Of a stretch of 64,000 bases of DNA, positions 51,328-61,948 are shown piece after piece. The position numbers were made by a program, and so were the translations under genes. The notes beneath the pieces were generated by a model. It saw only the letters and a list, made by a program, of their open reading frames with translations, ran no database searches and had not been told where the DNA came from. Numbering within the stretch: the first letter of the stretch is position 1; every line of letters begins with the position of its first letter. Where the stretch lies: the NCBI GenBank assembly GCA_904419295.1, contig CAJFRA010000008.1, forward strand, positions 1 to 64,000, in the 5' to 3' direction. The DNA is from Candidatus Pseudobutyricicoccus lothianensis. Its GTDB lineage: Bacteria; Bacillota; Clostridia; Oscillospirales; Butyricicoccaceae.

Positions 51328-53329
51328 TACACACCGTCCTCCCCGGGGGCCCCTGGGCGGCGGCCCACATGCCCGCATGACGCCCGGCGCCCGCCCCCAG
51401 GATTTCAAGGGCACCATGGCCAAGACCATCCGCTTCCTGCGCTCCAGCCTGCCCGCTATCCTCATCGCCTTCCTGCTGGCCATCGGCGGCGTGGTGCTGA
51501 CGCTGAACATCCCCAAAGTGCTGGGCAACGCCACCGATGAGATCATGGTGGGCCTGATGAAGCAGAACGTATACGACGCCATTGAGGAAGTTTGCCAAGC
51601 CAGTGGCATCTCCCCCAGCGACTACCTCACTATGGCCGACTTTTTAGACGCCGTGCCCGGCGGCAGCCAAATGATCGAAAACATCCCGCCCCAATACCAG
51701 GATGATCTGCTGGGCACTTCTCTGCAAAGCCGCCCGGGGGTGGACCTGGAAGCCGTCGGGCAGATCCTTCTGCTGCTGGCTGGCCTCATCCTGTTTTCCG
51801 CCCTGCTCTCTTACCTGCAAAACTTTTTGATGAGCGGCGTGGCCCAAAAGATCTCTTACCGGCTGCGGGATCAGATCAACCGCAAGATGAACAAACTGCC
51901 TCTCAGCTTTTACGATAAGACCACCCACGGCGAGGTGCTCAGCCTGATCACCAATGACGTGGACACAGTCTCTACCACCCTGAACCAGAGCTTGACCCAG
52001 ATGATCACCGCTGTCACCACCCTGGTGGGCGTGCTGGTGATGATGCTGTCCATCAGCGGCTGGATGACTTTGGTGGCGCTGGTGGCCCTCCCCCTCTCCT
52101 TCTTCTTCATCTCCCGGATCGTCCGCCGTTCCCAAAAGTATTTCCGTGCCCAGCAGGAATACCTGGGCCATGTGAACGGCCACATCGAAGAGATGTATTC
52201 GGGCCATACGGTGGTGCGCCTGTTCAACGGGGAGGAGCGTTCCCAGCAGACCTTCCAGCAGCTCAATTCCAAACTCTATTCCTCGGGCTGGCGCTCCCAA
52301 TTCCTTTCGGGCTTGATGCAGCCGGTGTTGGGGTTCGTCAGCAACATCGGCTATGTGCTGGTCTGTGTGCTGGGCGGCTACCTCACCATTCGCGGCAGCA
52401 TCACCATCGGCAACATCCAATCGTTTATCCAATATGTGCGCCGCTTCAACCAGCCTGTCACCCAGTCGGCCCAGATCATGAACACGCTGCAGTCCACTGC
52501 TGCTGCGGCCGAACGGGTCTTCCGCTTTTTAGAAGCCGAAGAAGAGCCGGACACCGGCAAACGCGCCCTGCCCGAAGGCGGCGTCAAAGGCGATGTGACC
52601 TTTGAGCATGTGGACTTTGGCTACACACCGGAAAAGACCATCATCCATGACTTTTCCACCCATGTCAAAGACGGCCAGCGTATTGCCATCGTAGGCCCCA
52701 CCGGCGCGGGCAAGACCACCATCGTCAAGCTGCTCATGCACTTCTATGAGCTCAACAGCGGCCGCATCCTGCTGGACGGCATCGATATCGCCGATCTGCC
52801 CCGCCACACGGTCCGCGGCGAGATCGGCATGGTGCTCCAGGATACCTGGCTGTTCCACGGCACCATCCGGGACAACATCCGCTACGGCCGCTTGGATGCC
52901 ACCGACGAAGAGGTGGAGCATGCGGCCCAGATGGCCTGTGCCGACCACTTCATCAAGACGCTGCCCGGCAGCTATGACTTTGAACTGAACGAAGAGGCCA
53001 GCAACGTCTCCCACGGCCAAAAGCAACTGCTGACCATTGCCCGGGCCATCCTGGCCGACCCCACGGTGCTGATCCTGGATGAAGCCACTTCCTCGGTGGA
53101 TACCCGCACGGAAGTGCTCATCCAGCAGGCCATGAACCGGCTGATGCAGGGCCGCACCAGCTTTATCATCGCCCACCGCCTTTCCACCATCCGGGATGCG
53201 GACCGCATCCTGGTGCTCAACGAAGGCGACATCGTGGAGCAGGGCACCCACGAAGAACTGCTGGCCAAAGGCGGGTTTTATGCGAACCTGTACAACAGCC
53301 AGTTTGAGCCCACCGACGAGGCGGTATAG
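51317..53329 (+). CDS. Heterodimeric ABC exporter, catalytic-site subunit (pair 2)
   Basis: The 670-residue fused exporter has a Pro/Gly-rich N-terminal tail (residues 1-35) and an enlarged first extracellular loop (about 75-145). The ATPase has Walker A 'GPTGAGKT', catalytic Glu 'LILDEATSSVD', switch His 'IAHRLSTI' and a degenerate signature 'VSHGQ'. It completes the second heterodimer. AGGAGG lies upstream of the ATG. A UUCG-loop terminator follows at once. Confidence 0.92.
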   Translation: MSNNTHRPPRGPLGGGPHARMTPGARPQDFKGTMAKTIRFLRSSLPAILIAFLLAIGGVVLTLNIPKVLGNATDEIMVGLMKQNVYDAIEEVCQASGISPSDYLTMADFLDAVPGGSQMIENIPPQYQDDLLGTSLQSRPGVDLEAVGQILLLLAGLILFSALLSYLQNFLMSGVAQKISYRLRDQINRKMNKLPLSFYDKTTHGEVLSLITNDVDTVSTTLNQSLTQMITAVTTLVGVLVMMLSISGWMTLVALVALPLSFFFISRIVRRSQKYFRAQQEYLGHVNGHIEEMYSGHTVVRLFNGEERSQQTFQQLNSKLYSSGWRSQFLSGLMQPVLGFVSNIGYVLVCVLGGYLTIRGSITIGNIQSFIQYVRRFNQPVTQSAQIMNTLQSTAAAAERVFRFLEAEEEPDTGKRALPEGGVKGDVTFEHVDFGYTPEKTIIHDFSTHVKDGQRIAIVGPTGAGKTTIVKLLMHFYELNSGRILLDGIDIADLPRHTVRGEIGMVLQDTWLFHGTIRDNIRYGRLDATDEEVEHAAQMACADHFIKTLPGSYDFELNEEASNVSHGQKQLLTIARAILADPTVLILDEATSSVDTRTEVLIQQAMNRLMQGRTSFIIAHRLSTIRDADRILVLNEGDIVEQGTHEELLAKGGFYANLYNSQFEPTDEAV

Positions 53330-53348
53330 CTTCATCGGGCCAACCAAA

Positions 53349-53377
53349 GGGAGGCAGCTTCGGCTGCCTCCCTTTTT
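53349..53377 (+). terminator. Terminator of ABC exporter pair 2
   Basis: A 10-bp stem, GGGAGGCAGC / GCTGCCTCCC, with a TTCG tetraloop is followed by TTTTT. Confidence 0.92.
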
Positions 53378-53448
53378 CCGCTGCCCGGCCTGCCAGAAGC
53401 TGTGGCCTATTTTCGTCTATTCTGCTCCTGTCTTTCCCCTCTTCCATT

Positions 53449-53457
53449 TGGTATAAT
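53449..53457 (+). promoter_or_regulatory. Extended -10 promoter of lipoprotein locus
   Basis: TGGTATAAT (53449-53457) is a full extended -10 element 80 bp ahead of the lipoprotein gene. The -35 region is poor. Confidence 0.6.
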
Positions 53458-53537
53458 TTTTACAAAGCTAAATGATTTATAGCAATCCAATCAACCATCC
53501 CTTATTTAGAGGAGTCCCTTACTAGGAGGTGCAATCT

Positions 53538-54299
53538 ATGCGCAAGAAATGGATCCGCCTGTCTGCCATCACAGGCACCGCTCTGTTGGCTGCGTTCCTC
53601 TCTGCCTGTTCCGCCCAGCTTCCCGCCGATGCAGAAATGCCCAAAGAAGTGGAAGAAGTAAACATCAGCATCGGTTCGGATTATCCGGTCTACTCCGACA
53701 TCGCTTCCATGGTCCAGGCTTCCGATTGCATCGTCATCGGGCAGTATCAGGAATTTCTTTCCTCCTGGAATATGGACCGTTTGCCTGCTGACCCCACGCA
53801 AGAGGACCCAACTTCCTATTCGGAAGGGCGCCTGTATTCCTTTGCAGTCTCCCAGGTGCTGAAAGGTTCTAATGTGCCCGATGAGATCACCATCAACAAA
53901 GCTTTTTCTGTCCAGGCATATTATCCGGTCAATGGCGCCAATGGGCAGACACAGTCCCTCTCCTATCAGCTGCCCAGCCAATATTATGTTGCCCCAGAAT
54001 ATGGTACGCCTTATCTCCTTTTCCTCTCTTACAGCCATGCCAACGACATCTACTTTGCCATGGGCGAACCGGGTGAGGTGATCTTCCAAGACGATGGCAC
54101 GGTGGAAGTGCGGTCGAATCTATTTCACCCCTCTCCCACCCAGCCGGCAAGACTGGAGGCCCAGGCCGAATCGGACACCACGGTCTATCAAATCTCCATC
54201 GGCAGGACGGACATTGGCCGCTATGCAGAGGAAGACTTCCTCTCCGGCATGACGCAAAAAGATCTGTTGGCAGAGATCGAAACATGTGTTGCGGAATAG
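53538..54299 (+). CDS. Predicted lipoprotein, unknown function
   Basis: The 253-residue exported protein has a signal peptide with lipobox 'LSAC' (Cys about residue 24), so it is probably lipid-anchored. The mature part is acidic and has a pattern 'IASMVQASDCIVIGQYQEF' then 'FAVSQVLKGSNVPDEITI'. This is seen in several uncharacterised Bacillota surface proteins that begin with a beta-rich domain. No catalytic motif is visible. The start is ATG 53538, with AGGAGGTG upstream. It is the first of three linked genes (lipoprotein, membrane protein, broken small ORF). Confidence 0.8.
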   Translation: MRKKWIRLSAITGTALLAAFLSACSAQLPADAEMPKEVEEVNISIGSDYPVYSDIASMVQASDCIVIGQYQEFLSSWNMDRLPADPTQEDPTSYSEGRLYSFAVSQVLKGSNVPDEITINKAFSVQAYYPVNGANGQTQSLSYQLPSQYYVAPEYGTPYLLFLSYSHANDIYFAMGEPGEVIFQDDGTVEVRSNLFHPSPTQPARLEAQAESDTTVYQISIGRTDIGRYAEEDFLSGMTQKDLLAEIETCVAE

Positions 54300-54365
54300 G
54301 GCGGCCGAATCGAGTTTATACGATCCAAACTGCATTCTGCCATTTTATAGAGAGGAGCGATACGA

Positions 54366-55415
54366 ATGAAACGGAAGCTCTCTACTGTGGTCATTTGGCT
54401 GGTCACTGCTCTTTTCGCTTTCTCTTTTGCTCTGCCCGCGTGGGCGGCCTGGATACGGCTGTTTGTGATACACAACGGCAATCCCTTTGCCCCTGCCGTC
54501 AGCCGCTTTGCCGTTTTTGAAACGGTCGACCCCGTGTTGGAGCAAGCCTCTATCCTTTCCAGTTTGTGGACCACTCCCACCCTGTTTTTCCTTTTGCTGC
54601 TCTGTCTCGCTGTGCGGCGGGAAAGCCCGCGGACGATGTTGTTTACCATCTATTTTTCTTTGGCCGCTGGCTTTGCTCTGCTCTTTTTGCCCCTTTGTTT
54701 TCCGGCCGCACACCATCCTGTCACTTATATCTCCTTAGAAAATCTGCTCTTTTATTGGGCAAGGGGCAGCCAAGGACTCCAATGCATTTTTTTGCTGGGG
54801 CCTGTTTGGCTGCTCTTGGCCCATTGGCTGCCCCGCCTTCGTTCCGGCGGACCAAACGCCCTACCCCTGTGTGGTCCTGGCTCCAAGCTGTCTGCTGCGT
54901 TCACTTGGCTGTCTTCCATTGCTTTTGCCTTGTCTTTGTCCTTTTCCTCTTGGATGAGCCTGGTTTGGCAAGGGACCCTGCTCCTTATGCCGGAAGATTC
55001 TCCTCCTTACCAACATATATCTGATTTGCCGGGCTTTTGGGGCTGGGCCAACCGGGCGGAGCTCCACCGGCTGATCAGCGGCCCCATTGCGTTGTTTTTG
55101 CTGGGTCTGGTGATGCTGTGCCTCGTACTGCGCCGTGTTTCTTTGCAACACTTCATCTGGCATCTGTATTTGACTTTTTCTTTGAGTTTTCTGTGCATTG
55201 CCGCCACCACTTGGGTCCCTCTCCCACTGGGCTCAGGCTCTTTGCGGCACTGTTCCCTTTCCACCATCCTGTTCTCCGCTTCCTCTTTCATCTCCGCATA
55301 CTTGCCCCTGCTCTTGCTGTGCGGCGTATTCGCCCCGCTTTTGTACGCTGTCGGGCTGCGCTTGCTCCAACTCTACCGCAAAGGCAAGCTATGGCAACGG
55401 CAGAACCCGATATGA
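54366..55415 (+). CDS. Multi-pass membrane protein, unknown function
   Basis: The 349-residue protein has about eight transmembrane helices spread evenly along it, few charged residues and a basic C-terminal tail. I do not recognise the family. GAGAGGAG lies upstream of the ATG. It follows the lipoprotein gene by 66 bp and overlaps the next small ORF (ATGA). The lipoprotein plus multi-pass pair could be a transport or sensing unit, which is speculation. Confidence 0.75.
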   Translation: MKRKLSTVVIWLVTALFAFSFALPAWAAWIRLFVIHNGNPFAPAVSRFAVFETVDPVLEQASILSSLWTTPTLFFLLLLCLAVRRESPRTMLFTIYFSLAAGFALLFLPLCFPAAHHPVTYISLENLLFYWARGSQGLQCIFLLGPVWLLLAHWLPRLRSGGPNALPLCGPGSKLSAAFTWLSSIAFALSLSFSSWMSLVWQGTLLLMPEDSPPYQHISDLPGFWGWANRAELHRLISGPIALFLLGLVMLCLVLRRVSLQHFIWHLYLTFSLSFLCIAATTWVPLPLGSGSLRHCSLSTILFSASSFISAYLPLLLLCGVFAPLLYAVGLRLLQLYRKGKLWQRQNPI

Positions 55416-55685
55416 CGCGCCACGCCCCTCTTCTGCATCCCCTCGCCCTCTGGTGCAACACCAAGGCTCTTTTGCGCAAAGACGGTTTCCCGCTTATGGC
55501 AGGGATGTTTTGGGCAGGCGCCGCCGTTGCATTACCCTGTTTGCAGCGCAAATCTTCCTTCCACTCTCCTTTTGCTATGCTCCATTGGCTAGGATAGAAC
55601 CGGGGTCATTGAGACCTGTCTCATCGGGATCCTGCTGGTGCTGTCCTCATCGATCTGGCAGAAACAATGGGAGGAATCAAGCTGA
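55412..55685 (+). pseudogene. Frameshifted small membrane-protein ORF
   Basis: The open frame from ATG 55412 encodes 61 residues ('MTRHAPLLHPLALWCNTKAL...AMLHWLG') and stops at 55597. In the +1 frame a credible membrane-protein tail continues at once ('RTGVIETCLIGILLVLSSSI') and ends at a TGA at 55683-55685. Removing one G near 55593 would join both parts into a roughly 90-residue, two-helix protein. The downstream terminator follows the second stop, supporting one original gene. It could also be a sequencing error, or a functional short protein. Confidence 0.5.
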
Positions 55686-55700
55686 GATCATCACAAAAAC

Positions 55701-55745
55701 AGCGTCCCGCAGACTGCAGTCTGCGGGACGCTTTCTTCTTTCTTT
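55701..55745. terminator. Bidirectional terminator between lipoprotein locus and pyr operon
   Basis: A 32-nt perfect palindrome (55701-55732, 16-bp arms) is followed by TTTCTTCTTTC on the plus strand. On the minus strand it is followed by GTTTTTGTG. It ends both converging transcripts. Confidence 0.9.
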
Positions 55746-55760
55746 TTTCCGATCTACGGG

Positions 55761-56402
55761 TTACAGGTTCATCCAGCCCGCATCGGAGGGGTTCTGCCGG
55801 AATGCTTGCAGCTTTTTCACATCATCCGGCTGGATATAATTCTGCTCCAAGGCCACTTCCACCAAAGCGCCGTAGTTGGAGAGAGAGACGTTTTTGACTT
55901 GGGCGTCGTTCATCCGGTCGATGCCTTTTTGCAGCCCATAGGTGAAGATGGAGGCGATGCCCAACACCTGGGCGCCCGCTTCCCGCAGCACATTGACCAC
56001 TTCGATCACCGAACCGCCGGTGGAGATCAGGTCTTCCACCACCACCACTTTCTGGCCTTTTTCCACTTTGCCTTCGATCTGATTGTTGCGGCCATGGTCC
56101 TTGGCGCTGGAGCGCACATAGCACATGGGCAGGCCCAGGATGTTGGCCACCAGGGCGGCGTGGGCAATGCCGGCAGTGCTGGTGCCCGCTACCACTTCAC
56201 AATCGGGGTAGTGCTTGCGGATGTTTTCCGCCAAGCCCTGTTCCACCTGGTCGCGGATGGCCGGGTAGGACAGGGTGAGCCGGTTGTCACAATAGATGGG
56301 GGACTGGATGCCGCTGGCCCAGGTGAAGGGCTGCTGGGGCCGCAGGAACACGGCTTTGATCTCCAGCAGGCAAGATGCGATCTTCTTTTCCATGTTTTCC
56401 AT
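55761..56402 (-). CDS. pyrE: Orotate phosphoribosyltransferase
   Basis: The 213-residue enzyme converts orotate and PRPP to OMP. It shows '[16 protein letters not shown]', '[14 protein letters not shown]', '[17 protein letters not shown]' and the PRPP-binding motif '[17 protein letters not shown]'. It is the last gene of the pyrimidine operon, 13 bp after pyrF, with AGGAGGAA upstream. Confidence 0.96.
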   Translation of the reverse strand: MENMEKKIASCLLEIKAVFLRPQQPFTWASGIQSPIYCDNRLTLSYPAIRDQVEQGLAENIRKHYPDCEVVAGTSTAGIAHAALVANILGLPMCYVRSSAKDHGRNNQIEGKVEKGQKVVVVEDLISTGGSVIEVVNVLREAGAQVLGIASIFTYGLQKGIDRMNDAQVKNVSLSNYGALVEVALEQNYIQPDDVKKLQAFRQNPSDAGWMNL

Positions 56403-56415
56403 CGTTCTTCCTCCT

Positions 56416-57123
56416 TTATTCTCCCAGGAAATCCCGCAGCACGCGGCGGTAGGCTTCCACCGGGTCTTGCGCCTTGGTGATGGGGCGGCCCACCACGATG
56501 TAGTCGGTGCCGATCTCCCGTGCCTTCTGGGGCGTGGTGATGCGGGCTTGGTCGTTTACGTTGCCATCTGCATAACGGATGCCGGGGGTCACGGTGAGGA
56601 AGGCAGTGCCGCAGGCCTCTTTGACGATCCCCGCCTCCAGCGGCGAGCAGACCACGCCGTCCAGCCCGCTGTCGCAGGCATTTTTGGCGTAGTGGCGCAC
56701 GGTATCCTCAATGCTGGCCTCGATCAGCAGTTCTTTGTGCATCCGCTCTTCTGTGGTGCTGGTCAGCTGGGTCACGGCGATGAGCAGGGGCACTTCACCG
56801 GCAGCCCCTTCGGCCAGCCCCTCTTTGGCGGCCCGCATCATGTCGGCGGTGCCGGCGGCGTGCACATTGGTCATGTTGACCCCCAGGCGGGCCAGGTTCC
56901 GCATGGCCTTGTTCACCGTGTTGGGGATGTCATGGAGCTTCAGATCCAGAAAGACGTCGTGGCCCATGCTCTTGATCTGGCGCACGATATCCGGCCCTTC
57001 GCCGTAAAACAGCTCCATGCCGATCTTGACAAAGGGTTTTTCCTGCTGGAACTGCCGGAGGAAATCCAGCGTCTGCTGGGCATCCGGGAAATCGCAGGCG
57101 ATGATGACATCATGTTTTTTCAT
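56416..57123 (-). CDS. pyrF: Orotidine 5'-phosphate decarboxylase
   Basis: The 235-residue TIM-barrel enzyme makes UMP from OMP. The catalytic Lys-Asp array is in '[13 protein letters not shown]', with '[16 protein letters not shown]' and the phosphate-binding 'TPGIR' and '[15 protein letters not shown]' blocks. Its start codon directly follows the pyrD stop. Confidence 0.96.
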   Translation of the reverse strand: MKKHDVIIACDFPDAQQTLDFLRQFQQEKPFVKIGMELFYGEGPDIVRQIKSMGHDVFLDLKLHDIPNTVNKAMRNLARLGVNMTNVHAAGTADMMRAAKEGLAEGAAGEVPLLIAVTQLTSTTEERMHKELLIEASIEDTVRHYAKNACDSGLDGVVCSPLEAGIVKEACGTAFLTVTPGIRYADGNVNDQARITTPQKAREIGTDYIVVGRPITKAQDPVEAYRRVLRDFLGE

Positions 57124-58035
57124 TTAGAGCGCCCTCCCTATGATTTCTTGCAGGTCGTTGATTCCATATTCGTCCATCTTGCGGGGCAGGTCTTCAATGA
57201 TCTTGGGGCAGGCCCAGGGGTCCACCAGGTTCTGGGCCCCCACTTGGATGGCAGAGGCGCCGGCGGACAAAAATTCCAGCACATCGTCCGCATCCCGGAT
57301 CCCTCCCACGCCGATCACCGGCAGATCCACCGCCTGGCAGACCTGGTAGACCATGCGCAGGGCCACCGGCTTGATGGCCGGGCCGCTGAAGCCCGCCATC
57401 TTGGTGGAAACGATGGGCTTGCCTGTGCGGGGCTCGATGCGCATGCCGAACAAGGTGTTGATGAGCACCAGGCCGTCGGCGCCCGCCTGGGCCACCGCCT
57501 TGGCAATGGCCACGATGTCCGTCACATTGGGGGATAGTTTCATATACACCGGTTTATGGGTCACTTCTTTTACCGCCCGGCACACGGTGGCCGCGGCCTC
57601 CGGGTCGGTGCCGAAGGCCATGCCGCCGTGCTTGACATTGGGGCAGCTGATGTTGATCTCCAAAATGCCGATGTCCTCTTCTTTGTCAAACAAGGCGGCG
57701 GTGTAGGCGTAATCCTCCACCGAAAAGCCCGAAATATTGGCGATGGCTTTTTTGTGGAACACCTGGCGCAGCTTGGGCAGCTCCTCTTCGATCACCTTGT
57801 GCACCCCGGGGTTCTGCAGGCCGATGGCGTTGAGCAGGCCGGCTTCGCACTCGGCGATGCGGGGGGTAGGGTTGCCAAAGCGGGCTTCTTTGGTGGTTCC
57901 CTTTAGGCTGATGGAACCCAGCTGGTCCAGATCGTAGTGCCGGGCAAATTCATAGCCAAAGCCAAAGGTGCCGCTGGCGGGGATGACCGGGTTGTCCAGT
58001 TCCCAGTCCCCCAGCTTGACTGTCAGTCTTCCCAT
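57124..58035 (-). CDS. pyrD: Dihydroorotate dehydrogenase B, catalytic subunit
   Basis: The 303-residue FMN-binding class 1B enzyme has 'SLKGTTKEARFGNPTPRI' and the catalytic Cys region 'INISCPNVKHGGMAFG'. The 'LSPNVTDI', 'VGGIRDADDVLEFLSAGA' and 'VGAQNLVDP' blocks follow. It oxidises dihydroorotate and passes electrons through PyrK to NAD. Its ATG overlaps the pyrK stop codon. Confidence 0.95.
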   Translation of the reverse strand: MGRLTVKLGDWELDNPVIPASGTFGFGYEFARHYDLDQLGSISLKGTTKEARFGNPTPRIAECEAGLLNAIGLQNPGVHKVIEEELPKLRQVFHKKAIANISGFSVEDYAYTAALFDKEEDIGILEINISCPNVKHGGMAFGTDPEAAATVCRAVKEVTHKPVYMKLSPNVTDIVAIAKAVAQAGADGLVLINTLFGMRIEPRTGKPIVSTKMAGFSGPAIKPVALRMVYQVCQAVDLPVIGVGGIRDADDVLEFLSAGASAIQVGAQNLVDPWACPKIIEDLPRKMDEYGINDLQEIIGRAL

Positions 58036-58763
58036 TAAAATTTCACCTCTTCACTGCGCATCACAGGGCCATCGACACAAATGCGTTTTGTGCCCACCAA
58101 AGTCTCACAGCTGCAGCCCATGCAGGCGCCAAAGCCGCAGCCCATCCGCTCTTCAAAGGAGAGCTGGCCCCGGCGGCCCATGGCATGCACGGCCCGCAGC
58201 ATGGGCATGGGGCCGCAGGCAAAATAATAGTCGTAGTCCAGCTGGGCCATCACATCGGTGACAAAGCCCTTGGTACCCATGCTGCCATCCTCTGTGGCCA
58301 GATAGACCGGGCAGCCCAGCTCTTCGAATTCCTTTTGGTAAAAGACCTGTTCCTGTTTGCCAAAGCCCAACACGGCAGATACCCGCTTGCCTTGCTGCAC
58401 CAGCCGCTTACACAGGCCGTACAGGGGCGGCACGCCCACGCCGCCGCCGATCACCAGGCTGTGTTCCCCGGCCTCTTCCATGGAAAAGCCGTTGCCCAGC
58501 CCGGTCAGCAGGTCCAGCTTGTGGCCGGGCGCCATGGCCGCCATCTGCCGGGTGCCCCGGCCCACGACCTTGTAGATCAAGGTCATGGTCCGGTCATCCC
58601 AATCGCAGATGCTGATGGGCCGGCGCAGGTACAGCCCTTCCAGCTGGATGTTGACAAACTGCCCTGGGTTTTCTACAAACCCCATATCGCCGGCCAGCAC
58701 CATCTCATAGGTATCCAGGGCAATGGGCCGGTTGCTCACGATTTCATAGATCCCGTTTTTCAT
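58035..58763 (-). CDS. pyrK: Dihydroorotate dehydrogenase B, electron-transfer subunit
   Basis: The 242-residue ferredoxin-reductase-like protein has FAD-binding '[10 protein letters not shown]', NAD-binding '[19 protein letters not shown]' and the [2Fe-2S] cluster site '[16 protein letters not shown]...CVDGPV'. It pairs with PyrD. Its ATG overlaps the carB stop codon (ATGA). Confidence 0.95.
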   Translation of the reverse strand: MKNGIYEIVSNRPIALDTYEMVLAGDMGFVENPGQFVNIQLEGLYLRRPISICDWDDRTMTLIYKVVGRGTRQMAAMAPGHKLDLLTGLGNGFSMEEAGEHSLVIGGGVGVPPLYGLCKRLVQQGKRVSAVLGFGKQEQVFYQKEFEELGCPVYLATEDGSMGTKGFVTDVMAQLDYDYYFACGPMPMLRAVHAMGRRGQLSFEERMGCGFGACMGCSCETLVGTKRICVDGPVMRSEEVKF

Positions 58764-61700
58764 TTTTTCCCTTCGCTATCTATGGTGGAAACGCCCACAG
58801 TGATCTCTTCCAGCACGTCCAGCAGTACGCTGACGGTATCCAGCGATGTGAACATCGTCACGTTGTTCTCCACCGCGCAGCGGCGGATGGCAAAGCCGTC
58901 GGTGTTGGCCCACTCGTTGGCGCCCAAGGTGTTGATCACATACGTCACATGGCCCTGGCGCAGCGATTCCAGGATCTCTTCGCTGCCCTCGCTGATCTTG
59001 GCGCGGCTGCGGGTGCGGATGCCGTTGTCTTTGAGGAATTGAGCGGTGCCCCGGGTGGCTTCGATGTTAAAGCCCAGGTCATAGAACCGGCGCACCAGGG
59101 GCAGAGCCCGTGGCTTGTCCTCATCGGCGATGGTGACGAACACCGTGCCGTAGTTGGCCACCCGCATGTTGGCGGCTTTCAGCGCCTTGTACAGGGCCCG
59201 GTTCAAGCTGTCGTCATAGCCGATGGCTTCGCCGGTGGATTTCATCTCGGGGGACAGGTACACATCGGCGCCCCGGAGCTTGGAGAAGCTGAACACAGGC
59301 ACTTTGACATACCAGCGGTTGCGGCGGGGCGCTTCGCCTGCCTGATAGCCCTGCTCTTTCAGGCTGTGGCCCAGCATCACCTTCGTGGCGATCTTGGGCA
59401 TGGGGATGCCTGTGGCCTTGGAGAGGAAGGGCACGGTGCGGGAGGAGCGGGGGTTGACTTCGATGACGTGGACCGTCTCATCTTCGCTGACGATGAACTG
59501 GATGTTGAACAGGCCCCGGATGCCGATGCCCCGGCCCAGCCGCTGGGTATAATCCAAAATGGCAGCCCGGGCTTTTTCCCCTACGGAGAAAGTGGGATAT
59601 ACGCTGATGGAGTCGCCGGAGTGGACGCCGGTGTGCTCCACGTGCTCCATGATGCCCGGGATGAGCACTTCTTCGCCGTCGCAGATGGCGTCTACCTCCA
59701 GCTCTTTGCCGGCGATGTACTTGTCCACCAGCACCGGATGCTCTTCGCTGGCCACCACGGCTTCCGCCAAGTAGCGGCGCAGGGCTTCGTCGTCCCGCAC
59801 GATCTGCATGGCCCGGCCGCCCAGCACATAAGAGGGACGCACCAGCACCGGGTAGCCGATCTGCTGGGCCACTTTGACGCCGTCTTCAATGCGGGTCACC
59901 GCCTGGCCGGCCGGCTGGGGGATCTGCAGTTCGTTCATCAGCTTTTCAAAGCTGTCCCGGTTTTCCGCTCTGTCGATGGCATCCACATCTGTGCCGATGA
60001 TCTTGACGCCCAGGGCATGCAGCCGGTTGGCTAGGTTGATAGCCGTCTGGCCGCCCAGGGAGACGACCACGCCCATGGGCTTTTCCAGTTCGATGACGTT
60101 CATCACATCTTCGATGCACAGGGGCTCGAAATACAGCTTATCGCTGACGGTATAGTCGGTGGACACGGTCTCCGGGTTGTTGTTGATGATAATGGCTTCA
60201 TACCCCGCCTCCCGGATGGCCCAGATGGCGTGGACCGTGGAGTAGTCGAATTCCACGCCCTGGCCGATGCGGATGGGGCCGCTGCCCAGCACCAAGACCG
60301 AAGGCTTGTCTGTGACGATGGATTCGTTCTCCTCTTCATAGGTGGAGTAGAAGTAGGGCACATAGGACTTGAACTCGCCGGCGCAGGTGTCGATGGTCTT
60401 ATACACCGGGAAGATCCCCTTTTCTTTGCGCAGGCGGAACACCTGGAGCTCGTCCATATCCCAGCATTTGCCGATGTAGGCATCGGAAATGCCCATGCGC
60501 TTGGCCTCGGCCAGCACTTCCCCATCCCCGGGGTTCTGGCGCAGCACTTCTTCGTATTCCACGATCTTGCGCAGCGAATCGATGAAGAAGTAATCGATCT
60601 TGGTGGCCTGGCAGATCATCATCAGATCCACATGGCGGCGCAGCAGCTCTGCCATGGCGTACAGCCGCTCATCGGTGGGTGTGGCGATCTCCTGCATCAG
60701 CTCGTCGGTGGTGTAGCTGTCGAATTTCTGCTTCCAGATGTGGTTGACGCCCGCTTCCAGGCTGCGCACTGCCTTCAGCATGCACTCTTCCATGGTGCGG
60801 CCGATGGCCATGACTTCGCCGGTGGCCTTCATCTGGGTGGTCAGCTGCTTCGAAGCCTTGTCGAATTTATCGAAGGGGAACCGGGCCACCTTGCACACCA
60901 CATAGTCCAGGGCGGGCTCAAAGCTGGCCGGCATGCTGCCCAGCTGGATCTCATCCAGCGCCATGCCGATGGCGATCTTAGCCGACACCTTGGCAATGGG
61001 GAAGCCGCTGGCCTTGGAAGCCAGCGCCGAAGAACGGGACACCCGGGGGTTGACTTCGATGACGTAGTAGCGGAAGGAATAGGGGTCCAGGGCGAACTGG
61101 ACGTTGCAGCCGCCTTCGATGCCCAGTTCCCGGATGATGCGCAGCGCGGCATCCCGCAGCATGTGGTATTCTTTGCCCGTCAGGGTCTGGGCCGGGGCCA
61201 CTACCATACTGTCGCCGGTGTGCACGCCTACCGGGTCGATGTTCTCCATGGAGCAGATGCCAATGGCGGTGTCGTTTTTATCCCGCATCACTTCGAACTC
61301 GATCTCTTTGTAGCCCTTGATGGATTTTTCCACCAGCACCTGGCCCACCGGCGACAGGTTCAGCGCGCTCTCCGCCAGCTTTTCCAGCTCTTCATCGTTG
61401 TCGCAGAAGCCGCCGCCTGTGCCGCCCAGGGTAAAGGCGGGCCGCAGCACGATGGGGTAGCCGATCTTGTTGGCCTCTTCTTTCGCCTCTTCCACCGAGT
61501 GGGCGATGAAGCTGTCCAGCACCGGCTCGCCGATGCGCAGGCACAGCTCCTTGAACTTCTCCCGGTCTTCCGCCTGGTCGATGGAATCAAAAGAGGTGCC
61601 CAAGATCTCCACGCCGCACTCTTTCAGCACGCCTTTCTGGGCCAGCTGCATGGCCAGGTTCAGGCCGGTCTGGCCGCCCAGGGTGGGGATCATGGCGTCG

Positions 61701-61948
61701 GGGCGCTCTTTGCGGATGATCCGGGCCACGTATTCCAGATTCAGCGGCTCCATATACACTTTGTCCGCGATATGGGTATCCGTCATGATGGTGGCGGGGT
61801 TGGAATTGACCAGGATCACCTGGTATCCCTCTTCTTTCAGGGCCAGGCAGGCCTGGGTGCCCGAATAGTCGAACTCGGCGGCTTGGCCGATGACGATGGG
61901 GCCGCTGCCGATGACCAGTATCTTGTGAATATCCGTACGCTTAGGCAT
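58760..61948 (-). CDS. carB: Carbamoyl phosphate synthetase, large subunit
   Basis: The 1062-residue synthetase has two homologous ATP-grasp halves, each with 'VLxxGSGPIxIGQxxEFDYS', 'LGGQTxxNLA' and the 'VIEVNPRxSRxxxxxSKAxGxP' signature. A C-terminal MGS-like allosteric domain is present (about 930-1062). It makes carbamoyl phosphate from bicarbonate, ATP and ammonia. No damaged motif is seen. It overlaps carA by 8 bp. Because the partner CarA lacks its glutaminase residues, this subunit probably relies on free ammonia. Confidence 0.96.
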   Translation of the reverse strand: MPKRTDIHKILVIGSGPIVIGQAAEFDYSGTQACLALKEEGYQVILVNSNPATIMTDTHIADKVYMEPLNLEYVARIIRKERPDAMIPTLGGQTGLNLAMQLAQKGVLKECGVEILGTSFDSIDQAEDREKFKELCLRIGEPVLDSFIAHSVEEAKEEANKIGYPIVLRPAFTLGGTGGGFCDNDEELEKLAESALNLSPVGQVLVEKSIKGYKEIEFEVMRDKNDTAIGICSMENIDPVGVHTGDSMVVAPAQTLTGKEYHMLRDAALRIIRELGIEGGCNVQFALDPYSFRYYVIEVNPRVSRSSALASKASGFPIAKVSAKIAIGMALDEIQLGSMPASFEPALDYVVCKVARFPFDKFDKASKQLTTQMKATGEVMAIGRTMEECMLKAVRSLEAGVNHIWKQKFDSYTTDELMQEIATPTDERLYAMAELLRRHVDLMMICQATKIDYFFIDSLRKIVEYEEVLRQNPGDGEVLAEAKRMGISDAYIGKCWDMDELQVFRLRKEKGIFPVYKTIDTCAGEFKSYVPYFYSTYEEENESIVTDKPSVLVLGSGPIRIGQGVEFDYSTVHAIWAIREAGYEAIIINNNPETVSTDYTVSDKLYFEPLCIEDVMNVIELEKPMGVVVSLGGQTAINLANRLHALGVKIIGTDVDAIDRAENRDSFEKLMNELQIPQPAGQAVTRIEDGVKVAQQIGYPVLVRPSYVLGGRAMQIVRDDEALRRYLAEAVVASEEHPVLVDKYIAGKELEVDAICDGEEVLIPGIMEHVEHTGVHSGDSISVYPTFSVGEKARAAILDYTQRLGRGIGIRGLFNIQFIVSEDETVHVIEVNPRSSRTVPFLSKATGIPMPKIATKVMLGHSLKEQGYQAGEAPRRNRWYVKVPVFSFSKLRGADVYLSPEMKSTGEAIGYDDSLNRALYKALKAANMRVANYGTVFVTIADEDKPRALPLVRRFYDLGFNIEATRGTAQFLKDNGIRTRSRAKISEGSEEILESLRQGHVTYVINTLGANEWANTDGFAIRRCAVENNVTMFTSLDTVSVLLDVLEEITVGVSTIDSEGKK

